From: Candidatus Saccharimonadota bacterium
Lineage (GTDB): Bacteria; Patescibacteriota; Saccharimonadia; Saccharimonadales; Saccharimonadaceae
Reading direction: 5' to 3'
Assembly (NCBI GenBank): GCA_030528815.1
Contig: JAUMYE010000018.1
Span: 1 to 10,086, forward strand
Length of the DNA stretch: 10,086 nucleotides
This document shows, in pieces, positions 1 through 5,611 of this stretch. Position numbers and translations under genes: made by a program. The first letter of the stretch is position 1. Each line of letters begins with the position of its first letter. Below the pieces are notes generated by a model that ran no database searches, was not told the origin of the DNA, and worked only from the letters and a program-made list of their open reading frames with translations.

Positions 1-509
1 TACTCGCCACCCTCGATAGTCTTCGCGATATCATTCGCGGAAGACGAGCTAGCAAAATGCAAATCATCCGAGCTAGCGCCAAGACGAACCGCGCGCATCT
101 TTACCTGACCTGCAGATTCCTCGCCAGAAACATAGAGAACCTTATGTCCAGCACCAGAAATCGTGGCGCAGATTTGCATCAAGATTGTAGACTTACCCAT
201 GCCAGGCTGACCCGCTAGGAGCGCCACGCCGCCAAGCAGAATGCCGCCGCCGAGCACTAGATCAAGATCCGCAAAACCAGTAGTTAGACGACTACCAGCA
301 TCAGAAGGCTCGATAGTATTAATCGAGACCGCATCAAGTCGCTTGCCAGAAACCGAACCTTTCGCAAGTGCAGACTTCGCCTCAGCCTCAACCGAAGCCG
401 CCTGTTCTAAAAGAGTATTCCACTCGCCACAGTTCTCGCAGCGTCCTACCCATTTTGCATAATTCGCGCCACAATTCTGGCACTGATACCTCGTCTTTAG
501 TTTTGCCAT
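1..509 (-). CDS. radA: RadA recombination/repair ATPase, N-terminal part (runs off left edge)
   Basis: RadA (Sms) is a RecA-like, DnaB-like ATPase that promotes branch migration and processing of recombination intermediates in the cytoplasm. Only about 169 N-terminal residues are inside the window. Visible are the N-terminal four-cysteine zinc finger (Cys10, Cys13, Cys24, Cys27, as CxxC-x10-CxxC), a short linker, and the RecA core opening with Walker A GQPGMGKST at residues 100-108 (Lys106), then the family-typical YVSGEES segment near residue 126. The KNRFG motif and Lon-like C-terminal domain would lie off the left edge. The start is the ATG at 509-507: it opens directly with the zinc finger, as RadA proteins do. 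There is no Shine-Dalgarno sequence; an extended -10 sits exactly 6 nt upstream, so the mRNA is probably leaderless. The gene is divergent from the plus-strand gene at 637. Family assignment is secure. Confidence 0.95.
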   Translation of the reverse strand, partial: MAKLKTRYQCQNCGANYAKWVGRCENCGEWNTLLEQAASVEAEAKSALAKGSVSGKRLDAVSINTIEPSDAGSRLTTGFADLDLVLGGGILLGGVALLAGQPGMGKSTILMQICATISGAGHKVLYVSGEESAGQVKMRAVRLGASSDDLHFASSSSANDIAKTIEGGE

Positions 510-515
510 ATATTA

Positions 516-524
516 AGTGTAACA
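516..524 (-). promoter_or_regulatory. Extended -10 promoter of radA, predicted leaderless
   Basis: Read on the minus strand, TGT-TACACT (524 to 516) is followed by six bases and then the ATG at 509. With the usual spacing from the -10 to the start point, transcription would begin at the A of the start codon. No convincing -35 hexamer is present at 16-18 bp, which fits an extended -10 (TGN) promoter. No Shine-Dalgarno sequence precedes the ATG. Confidence 0.55.
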
Positions 525-561
525 TCTGAGGCGTTTTTAAGAGCAAGCTTAAGCAGTTTGA

Positions 562-590
562 TTGACTTTTCATTGAATTTATGCTATAAT
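562..590 (+). promoter_or_regulatory. Sigma-70-type promoter of the small membrane protein gene
   Basis: TTGACT at 562-567, a 17-bp spacer and a perfect TATAAT at 585-590, with an extended -10 TG at 582-583. The predicted start is near 597, giving a leader of about 40 nt. The bases just after the -10 (591-598, TAACAGAT) are the reverse complement of an 8-mer found twice in the promoter at 5502-5530. Confidence 0.85.
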
Positions 591-636
591 TAACAGATAC
601 GGAAATCCGCTAGATCTTTAAGGAGGGATATTTCTC

Positions 637-1140
637 ATGCTTAGTAGAGAAAAGTTCAAGAAGAATCGGCAACGTATTTGCGCTTTGCTTGGCGCCATAC
701 TCACCGCTTACTACATCCACAAAGGAGCCGAAAATAACGGCAAGACCGTCTTCGTTGCAGTCGCAATATCTATGTGCGTCTATTTCATCTGGCACTGCAT
801 CGATAGAATAATCGGCATGCTATTTCCGATAGTTGTCGATTTGCGCAACTTCGAGAACGACAAGGTTGACCGCAGCGATCCATATCACATCATCATTCGT
901 CCTGGATCCCGTGCACCCGAAATCGAGCTCGAAATAGACAATGATGACCGCGTAGAACTGCTCAAAATTGGCGACCTCAAAATGCGCCAAAGTGACCGCG
1001 AATATTGTTATCTTCGCATAACAAACAAGCGATTCATAAAAGCCGACCCTGATATGGCCTACACTATCACGGAGATGATCAAGACTAATTTCGGCAAGGT
1101 ACAGAAAACCGGCATTAGTTATCTGGTTGATCATGCATGA
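637..1140 (+). CDS. Small two-helix membrane protein of unknown function
   Basis: A 167-residue protein I do not recognise. The N-terminus is short and basic (residues 1-12, KFKKNRQR). It is followed by a hydrophobic segment at about 13-28, a short polar loop with a glycine and lysine, and a second hydrophobic segment at about 36-66. The remaining 100 residues are soluble and mixed in charge, with two beta-like stretches (HIIIRPG near 84-90 and IELEIDN near 96-102). The positive-inside pattern suggests both termini face the cytoplasm. The ATG at 637 has a strong AGGAGG at 621-626, 10 nt upstream. The leader can pair 602-608 with 626-634 around a two-base bulge, which would cover part of that site; this is a weak prediction. 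The gene has its own promoter and rho-independent terminator and ends with TGA, on the strand opposite its neighbours. It is real on the strength of its signals; the function is unknown. Confidence 0.85.
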   Translation: MLSREKFKKNRQRICALLGAILTAYYIHKGAENNGKTVFVAVAISMCVYFIWHCIDRIIGMLFPIVVDLRNFENDKVDRSDPYHIIIRPGSRAPEIELEIDNDDRVELLKIGDLKMRQSDREYCYLRITNKRFIKADPDMAYTITEMIKTNFGKVQKTGISYLVDHA

Positions 1141-1158
1141 TTAATCCTTTTATCTCCC

Positions 1159-1184
1159 CCCCGGATTATCCGGGGATTTTTCTT
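1159..1184 (+). terminator. Rho-independent terminator of the small membrane protein gene
   Basis: A GC-rich 7-bp stem, CCCCGGA (1159-1165) with TCCGGGG (1169-1175), closed by a TTA loop and followed by a T-run at 1177-1181 and more T-rich sequence. It lies 18 bp after the TGA of the plus-strand gene. Confidence 0.9.
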
Positions 1185-1186
1185 GC

Positions 1187-1218
1187 AAACAAAAATCCCC
1201 CAGCTTTGCTAGGGGATT
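1187..1218 (-). terminator. Rho-independent terminator of clpP
   Basis: The stem AATCCCC (1194-1200) pairs with GGGGATT (1212-1218) and extends through AGC/GCT to a 3-base loop. The one mismatch on the plus strand (C1201 with A1211) becomes a G-U pair in minus-strand RNA, so the hairpin is complete only in the clpP transcript. On that strand it is followed by TTTTTGTTTG. It starts 5 bp past the clpP stop codon. Confidence 0.9.
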
Positions 1219-1223
1219 AGTTA

Positions 1224-1808
1224 TTACGCGCCGATTACTTCGTCCACAATGCCATATTTTTTGGCTTCTTCTGCGGACATCCAGTTGTCTCGGTCCATAT
1301 CTTTTTCAATCTTTTCAAGGCTTTGGCCGGTATTCTTTGCCATCATCTCGGCAAGCACCTTCTTGAGGTAAATACCTTCGCGAAGTGCGATTTCCTGATC
1401 TGTAATCTTGCCCTCGGTGCCAGAGCTTGGCTGATGAATCATGATACGAGCGTTCGGCAGAGCAAAGCGTTTACCTTTTGTGCCACTAGATAGAAGCATG
1501 GCACCCATCGAAGCCTGAAGGCCAATACCAATCGTCTGAACATCTGGCTCGATATAGTTCATAGTATCGATAATACCAAGACCATCATAGACGGAGCCGC
1601 CTGGAGAGTTAATATACAACTTAATATCCTTCTTTGGATCTTCGTAGGCTAGATGAAGTAGCTGAGCAATAACAATATTAGCAGTCGCAGAGTTAACTTC
1701 GTCGCCCAAGAAAATTACGCGTTCTTTCAAAAGACGGGAATAAATATCATAGGCACGTTCGCCACGATTCGTCTCTTCGACAACCGTAGGAACTAAATAA
1801 TCTTTCAT
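1224..1808 (-). CDS. clpP: ATP-dependent Clp protease proteolytic subunit ClpP
   Basis: ClpP is the serine protease that forms a double heptameric barrel and degrades proteins fed into it by a Clp ATPase, here presumably ClpC. The protein has 194 residues, the usual length. The catalytic triad is visible: Ser100 in GLQASMGAM, His125 in MIHQP, and Asp174 in DRDNW, with the spacing of E. coli Ser97/His122/Asp171. The oxyanion-side segment INSPGGSV is at 67-73. The ATG at 1808 follows AAGGAGG with a 5-nt spacer. The predicted transcript starts at about 1820, so the leader is only about 12 nt and is essentially the ribosome-binding site. A perfect CIRCE overlaps the promoter, so HrcA repression is expected. 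The gene is last in the minus-strand clpC-metalloprotease-clpP series and has its own terminator. Confidence 0.98.
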   Translation of the reverse strand: MKDYLVPTVVEETNRGERAYDIYSRLLKERVIFLGDEVNSATANIVIAQLLHLAYEDPKKDIKLYINSPGGSVYDGLGIIDTMNYIEPDVQTIGIGLQASMGAMLLSSGTKGKRFALPNARIMIHQPSSGTEGKITDQEIALREGIYLKKVLAEMMAKNTGQSLEKIEKDMDRDNWMSAEEAKKYGIVDEVIGA

Positions 1809-1826
1809 GTTTTCCTCCTTGCTATA

Positions 1827-1856
1827 ATCATAACTTTATTAGCACTCTAATGTCAA
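1827..1856 (-). promoter_or_regulatory. clpP promoter embedded in CIRCE
   Basis: On the minus strand, TTGACA (1856-1851) is a perfect -35 lying in the spacer of the CIRCE palindrome. After 18 bp comes TATGAT (1832-1827). The predicted start near 1820 leaves a leader of about 12 nt that begins with AAGGAGG. Confidence 0.8.
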
Positions 1857-1865
1857 GAGTGCTAA
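1839..1865. promoter_or_regulatory. CIRCE operator (HrcA site) of clpP
   Basis: A perfect 9-9-9 inverted repeat, TTAGCACTC-N9-GAGTGCTAA, matching the textbook CIRCE consensus. HrcA binds this site and represses until heat shock titrates the GroE-assisted repressor. It lies just past the stop codon of the metalloprotease gene and covers the clpP -35. No hrcA gene is in this window. Confidence 0.97.
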
Positions 1866-1869
1866 TTGT

Positions 1870-2874
1870 TTATTCGTTCGTAATCTGGTCTTCAGTATGG
1901 TCAACTCTACTATTAATAGTATCGTAGAGTTTGTTACTGGCTGCAACGTTGTCATTATATCTCTCGATCAATGCATTTGTTTCGTCGATCACATTAGACA
2001 AAGCATCATAATCTGCATTTAGCTGATTCTGCCTATTTAGTAGCTCAGCGCGCTCGGCTTGAAACTCTGACTGGCTAGCAAACGAACCGCTAGCCGCACG
2101 ATTATTAAAGTTCTCAATATCAGTCGAGAGGCTATTAAAATCTGCTTTATACTTCGCAGTCCTCTGTTCAATTTCGGCGCGCTTCTCGTCGATTTGGCTA
2201 GCCAAGCTACTTGCCTCCTGCTCGAGCTTCTCAAACTTGCCGTTATACTTATTAAAGTAGCCGACAATCGTTTCTCGATTATTGAAGTATTTCGCGTAAT
2301 GCTTCGATAGATCCGAGGTTAATGACGATTCTGGAATTTGCGAACCAATCACCGAATGGAGTTCATCGTAATATTCGTCCGAGCTATAGGTCTTCATATG
2401 CGCTGCCAGGGCATCCTTATTGGCCTTATAGACACTTTCTAGGTCGTCCTGAAGATTCTCTTTCTCGCGAGAGGACAAGCGTGCCCAGACCGCATGAAGC
2501 AGCTCGTGCGCTAGGACTGTTTCCCTAATACCGTCTAGCTCAGAATCCGTAATATTATAGACATAGACTCTTTTCTTTGCATAGCAACCAAGTACCGAAG
2601 AATTACTCTCTTGACTTGAATAACAGTTCTGATTAAACTCTGCCGCATCCTGCAGCTCTGGTCTGGAAGCGTTAAAAATACGTTTGCCAGTAGAAGTTAG
2701 ATCGTCTTTTTCGAGTAGCTTCACCATTTCCGGGGTCGGCTCATAACCTTGCGCAGCAAAGATGTCAGATAGCGCAGTATAGTCTACGCCAAAGATTAAG
2801 AACAACACTAAGCCCACGAAAGCCAGGCTAATAATTAGCCCAAGAAAACCAAAACCATGAGTCGTTTTTCTCAT
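1870..2874 (-). CDS. Membrane-anchored HExxH zinc metalloprotease-like protein with coiled-coil tail
   Basis: A 334-residue protein with one N-terminal transmembrane helix (about 10-30) after a short basic end, so the rest probably faces outside the membrane. A zinc-protease motif HELLH is at 123-127 in TVLAHELLHAVW. Glu171 in DELHSVIG, 44 residues further, is a candidate third zinc ligand, which would make it gluzincin-like. Cys84 and Cys97 are placed to form a disulphide, consistent with an extracytoplasmic location. From about 212 to 325 the sequence is charged, heptad-like and helical: a two-part coiled coil with a serine/glycine break at 260-268. I cannot name the family, and activity is inferred only from the motif. 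The ATG at 2874 has no Shine-Dalgarno sequence but an extended -10 exactly 6 nt upstream. The gene is 23 bp after clpC and immediately before the clpP CIRCE, so it may also be read from the clpC promoter. Confidence 0.85.
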   Translation of the reverse strand: MRKTTHGFGFLGLIISLAFVGLVLFLIFGVDYTALSDIFAAQGYEPTPEMVKLLEKDDLTSTGKRIFNASRPELQDAAEFNQNCYSSQESNSSVLGCYAKKRVYVYNITDSELDGIRETVLAHELLHAVWARLSSREKENLQDDLESVYKANKDALAAHMKTYSSDEYYDELHSVIGSQIPESSLTSDLSKHYAKYFNNRETIVGYFNKYNGKFEKLEQEASSLASQIDEKRAEIEQRTAKYKADFNSLSTDIENFNNRAASGSFASQSEFQAERAELLNRQNQLNADYDALSNVIDETNALIERYNDNVAASNKLYDTINSRVDHTEDQITNE

Positions 2875-2880
2875 GATTTT

Positions 2881-2889
2881 AGTATAACA
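2881..2889 (-). promoter_or_regulatory. Extended -10 promoter of the metalloprotease gene, predicted leaderless
   Basis: On the minus strand, TGT-TATACT (2889 to 2881) is followed by exactly six bases (AAAATC) and the ATG at 2874. It lies in the 23-bp gap after the clpC stop codon. No -35 match or Shine-Dalgarno sequence is visible. Confidence 0.55.
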
Positions 2890-2897
2890 CGTGCTTT

Positions 2898-5369
2898 TTA
2901 TTCTTTAGCTTTGGTAAGAGTTAGCTCTTTGTCTTTGAGGCTAATCTTTGCGATATCGCCCTTAACAAGCTTGCCAGCCAAGATATTATCTGCAACAAGC
3001 GATTCTAGCTCATCTTCTATCTCGCGGCGGAGTGGGCGAGCACCATTCTTTGGATCGTAGCCCTTATTGATAAGATACTTCTTTGCGTCTTCCTCGATTT
3101 CGATACCAATAGACTGAGCAGCAAGGCGCTTCTTGAGTCTAGCGATAAGATTATCAAAGATACGGCTAACGTCCTTTTCGGTCAAAGCGTTGAAGGTAAC
3201 AATTGCGTCGAAGCGGTTAATGAGCTCTGGGCGCATAAGCTTTCTGAGAGCCTTCATCGCGGAAGCTTCATTTGCGGCATGCTCTGCCTCGAGCGCCTTC
3301 GCATCCTTCTTTGTCTTTACTGTGAAGCCAAGCTCGGACTCGCGATACATTTCTTCAGCGCCAAGGTTGCTGGTTAGAATCACGATAGTGTTATTGAACT
3401 TAACCTTCGTGCCCTGACCATCCGTCAAGACGCCGTCTTCGAGAATCTCAAGCAAGATATTAAAGACGTCTGGATGAGCCTTCTCGATCTCGTCAAACAA
3501 CACGACAGAGTATGGATGGCGACGAATCTGCTCAGTAAGCTTACCGCCATCATCATAACCAACATAACCCGCAGGAGCACCAACAAGGCGACTGACGTTA
3601 TGCTTCTCGCCAAACTCAGACATATCGATCTTTACAAGTGAGTCATCACCGCCAAAGACTTCCCTTGCAAGAACCTTGGCGAGCTCAGTCTTACCTACGC
3701 CCGTAGGCCCCATAAAGATGAAGCTACCGATTGGGCGATTTTCATCCGAGATACCAGAGCGACCGCGACGAATCGCTTTACTGACGGCCTTGATGGCATC
3801 GTTTTGGCCAATGATTTCTTTCTGCAAATGATCTTCGAGATGGAGCAATAGCTCCTGCTCGGAACCATGAACACGACTAACGGGAATACCTGTCTTTAGG
3901 CTAATAGCCGTAGCAAGATCCTCGCTCGTAACAGCTGGGGTTCTATCGAAATCCTTATTCTGCTTTTCTAGTTCAGCAAGCTTTTCTTCGAGCTGAGCGG
4001 CGCGAGTCTTGAGCTTTGCGGCATCCTCATATTTCTCAGCATCAGCAGCTTCCTCAATCTTGCGTTGCAAGTCAGAAAGCTCAATCTTTGCCTTCTTATA
4101 GTCACTACCGCCACGCTTGTCCAAAGATACACGCGCAATAGCAGAAGCTTCATCAATAACATCGATGACCTTATCTGGCATAAAGCGGTCAGAAATATAG
4201 CGCTGCGATAAGTTGATAGCTTCTTCTAGAATCTCGTCAGAAATCGTAACGACATGGTGCTTTTCGTAATGCCCCTTGATACCCTTCAAGATGCGAAGAG
4301 TAACAGTTGTGCTTGGCTCGTCAACCATAACAGTCTGGAAGCGGCGAGCAAGCGCCTTGTCCTTCTCGATATATTTACGATATTCATCAAGAGTGGTTGC
4401 ACCGATGAGCTTGAGATTGTTGCGAGCTAGAGCTGGCTTCAAGATATTTGCAGCATCCATGCTGCCCTCAGAAGAACCAGCACCATTTAATAGATGAAGC
4501 TCATCGATAAATAGGATTACAGTATCATCATCGACAGCCTCGTCAATAATACCCTTAATGCGTTCCTCAAACTCGCCACGGAACTTCGTACCAGCAACCA
4601 CAGCACTAAGATCAATCTGGAAGATACGCTTGCCGATAAGCTTTTCTGGAACATCATTCTTTACAATGCGCATGGCAAGACCTTCAACAATAGCAGTCTT
4701 ACCAACACCAGCCTCACCGATGAGAACCGGGTTGCTCTTTGTGCGGCGGCAAAGGACCGTAACGGCGCGCTCGATTTCTTTATCGCGACCAATAACCGTA
4801 TCTAGGCGACCAGCACGAGCCTCCTCGGTCAAATCTGTACCATATTTAGATAGGAAGCGATAACCAGCGCGCTTACCAGCTTTGCGCTTTTGCTCCTCGA
4901 TTTTCGCCTCGTCAGCTTCCTGCTCAACGATATCCTCGATATTCTTCGCAACTTCATTAAGATCGACATTTAGCTTGCCAAGAAGAATTGCGGCGCGAGA
5001 ATTTGGCTGACGAACAAGAGAATGAACGAGATGCTCGGTACCGATGACGTCTAGGCCGTTTTCCCTAGCAAAATTCATAGACATGCGGAGAGTAAGAACA
5101 GCAGCCTCGGACAAAGACATCATAGCCATTGGCGAAGCTGGAACATCTACTGCCTGCTTGCCATGAACTTTTTCAACTTCATTGAGGTTTACACCCTGCT
5201 CGCGAAGCACGCGCGCACCAGTCGAAGTATCCTGAGCGAGAATACCCATAAGGAGATGTTCTGTGCCCATATAACCCTGACCATAGCGCTTGCTATAGTA
5301 GTCAGCTTTTTGTAAAGCGAAACGCGCGTTTTCGCTTAGATGATTCATAATTTCACTAAATTCGTCCAT
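2898..5369 (-). CDS. clpC: AAA+ unfoldase ClpC, ATPase partner of ClpP
   Basis: A two-ring Clp/Hsp100 unfoldase that threads substrates into ClpP. The product is 823 residues from the start chosen here. Domains in order: a double Clp N-terminal repeat (about 1-145, with TEHLL and TEHLV repeats at 36-40 and 111-115); first AAA+ domain with Walker A GEAGVGKT (218-225), Walker B VILFIDE (284-290) and candidate arginine finger ARRF (341-344); a UVR-like middle domain (about 430-465), diagnostic of ClpC rather than ClpA or ClpB; second AAA+ domain with GPTGVGKT (554-561), VVLFDE (622-627) and sensor-2 GARPLRR (776-782). LGF at 680-682 matches the ClpP-docking loop. An in-frame TTG at 5381 would add four residues, but GGAG at 5379-5376 lies inside that extension and sits 6 nt before the ATG at 5369, so this ATG is preferred (the adjacent ATG at 5372 is possible). 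A CIRCE covers the promoter. Confidence 0.97.
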   Translation of the reverse strand: MDEFSEIMNHLSENARFALQKADYYSKRYGQGYMGTEHLLMGILAQDTSTGARVLREQGVNLNEVEKVHGKQAVDVPASPMAMMSLSEAAVLTLRMSMNFARENGLDVIGTEHLVHSLVRQPNSRAAILLGKLNVDLNEVAKNIEDIVEQEADEAKIEEQKRKAGKRAGYRFLSKYGTDLTEEARAGRLDTVIGRDKEIERAVTVLCRRTKSNPVLIGEAGVGKTAIVEGLAMRIVKNDVPEKLIGKRIFQIDLSAVVAGTKFRGEFEERIKGIIDEAVDDDTVILFIDELHLLNGAGSSEGSMDAANILKPALARNNLKLIGATTLDEYRKYIEKDKALARRFQTVMVDEPSTTVTLRILKGIKGHYEKHHVVTISDEILEEAINLSQRYISDRFMPDKVIDVIDEASAIARVSLDKRGGSDYKKAKIELSDLQRKIEEAADAEKYEDAAKLKTRAAQLEEKLAELEKQNKDFDRTPAVTSEDLATAISLKTGIPVSRVHGSEQELLLHLEDHLQKEIIGQNDAIKAVSKAIRRGRSGISDENRPIGSFIFMGPTGVGKTELAKVLAREVFGGDDSLVKIDMSEFGEKHNVSRLVGAPAGYVGYDDGGKLTEQIRRHPYSVVLFDEIEKAHPDVFNILLEILEDGVLTDGQGTKVKFNNTIVILTSNLGAEEMYRESELGFTVKTKKDAKALEAEHAANEASAMKALRKLMRPELINRFDAIVTFNALTEKDVSRIFDNLIARLKKRLAAQSIGIEIEEDAKKYLINKGYDPKNGARPLRREIEDELESLVADNILAGKLVKGDIAKISLKDKELTLTKAKE

Positions 5370-5375
5370 CATTTT

Positions 5376-5379
5376 CTCC
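5376..5379 (-). promoter_or_regulatory. Ribosome binding site that decides the clpC start
   Basis: GGAG on the minus strand, ideally spaced (6 nt) for the ATG at 5369, 3 nt from the ATG at 5372, and downstream of the competing TTG at 5381. This argues against the longer open frame. Confidence 0.7.
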
Positions 5380-5384
5380 AATCT

Positions 5385-5423
5385 AGTCAGCTTGTAGGGG
5401 GAATTTTTACGGCAAGCTTAACT
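5385..5423 (-). other. Possible hairpin in the clpC 5' leader
   Basis: The arms AGCTTG/CAAGCT (5389-5394 with 5413-5418), extended by AGT/ACT (5385-5387 with 5421-5423) across small unpaired bases, enclose an 18-nt loop. It lies within the predicted 55-nt clpC leader, upstream of the GGAG site. Whether it matters is unknown. Confidence 0.3.
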
Positions 5424-5430
5424 GTATTCT

Positions 5431-5460
5431 ATTGTATATAGTTTAGCACTCGGGTGTCAA
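5431..5460 (-). promoter_or_regulatory. clpC promoter embedded in CIRCE
   Basis: On the minus strand, TTGACA (5460-5455) is the -35 within the CIRCE spacer, followed by 18 bp and TACAAT (5436-5431). The -35/operator geometry and spacer length are identical to those of the clpP promoter. The predicted start is near 5424. Confidence 0.85.
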
Positions 5461-5469
5461 GAGTGCTAA
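5443..5469. promoter_or_regulatory. CIRCE operator (HrcA site) of clpC
   Basis: A second perfect TTAGCACTC-N9-GAGTGCTAA. Only the first four spacer bases on the plus strand differ from the clpP copy; the five that follow (TGTCA plus the adjoining A) keep the minus-strand TTGACA. Bound HrcA would block the -35. The divergent plus-strand promoter starts 33 bp away and is probably outside the operator. Confidence 0.97.
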
Positions 5470-5501
5470 TATATTATTTTCAAACTTTAGCATTTTAGCT
5501 A

Positions 5502-5530
5502 TTGACATATCTGTTATTATCTGTTAAAAT
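5502..5530 (+). promoter_or_regulatory. Sigma-70-type promoter of the small gene at 5612, with tandem 10-bp repeat
   Basis: A perfect TTGACA (5502-5507), a 17-bp spacer and TAAAAT (5525-5530). The spacer and -10 contain two direct copies of ATCTGTTA starting at 5509 and 5519, exactly 10 bp (about one helical turn) apart, which is the layout of an operator. The predicted start near 5537 gives a leader of about 75 nt. Confidence 0.8.
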
Positions 5531-5553
5531 AGGAAAATCGTTCTTTAGAAAGG

Positions 5554-5596
5554 CTGTTACCGGGAGCGCAAACTCCAAATCTATCTACGGTATCAG
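5554..5596 (+). promoter_or_regulatory. Structured 5' leader of the small gene at 5612
   Basis: An outer stem pairs CTGTTACCG (5554-5562) with CGGTATCAG (5588-5596): eight pairs and one T-T mismatch. Inside it, GGAG (5563-5566) pairs with CTCC (5573-5576) around the loop CGCAAA. The structure ends 4 nt before the GAGGTG ribosome site at 5601-5606. It could be a regulatory or stabilising leader; it matches no riboswitch class that I recognise. Confidence 0.5.
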
Positions 5597-5611
5597 TAAC
5601 GAGGTGACTAT

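Noticed and set aside
601..636. Leader hairpin that hides the ribosome site of the gene at 637
   Set aside because: The pairing (602-608 with 626-634) needs a two-base bulge and is mostly A-T, too weak to list as a feature; it is mentioned in the gene entry.
820..1134. 104-codon minus-strand frame opposite the small membrane protein gene
   Set aside because: It has no ribosome site or promoter, whereas the plus-strand gene has a promoter, Shine-Dalgarno and terminator.
4558..4863. 101-codon plus-strand frame inside clpC
   Set aside because: Antisense shadow of the first ClpC AAA+ domain; composition follows clpC codon positions.
5370..5381. TTG start at 5381 for clpC, giving four extra residues
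   Set aside because: The GGAG ribosome site lies inside that extension and is ideally spaced for the ATG at 5369; family members begin close to that point.
5370..5611. CtsR-type operator upstream of clpC
   Set aside because: No tandem heptad repeat of the AGGTCAAA kind is seen; only the CIRCE palindrome is present.
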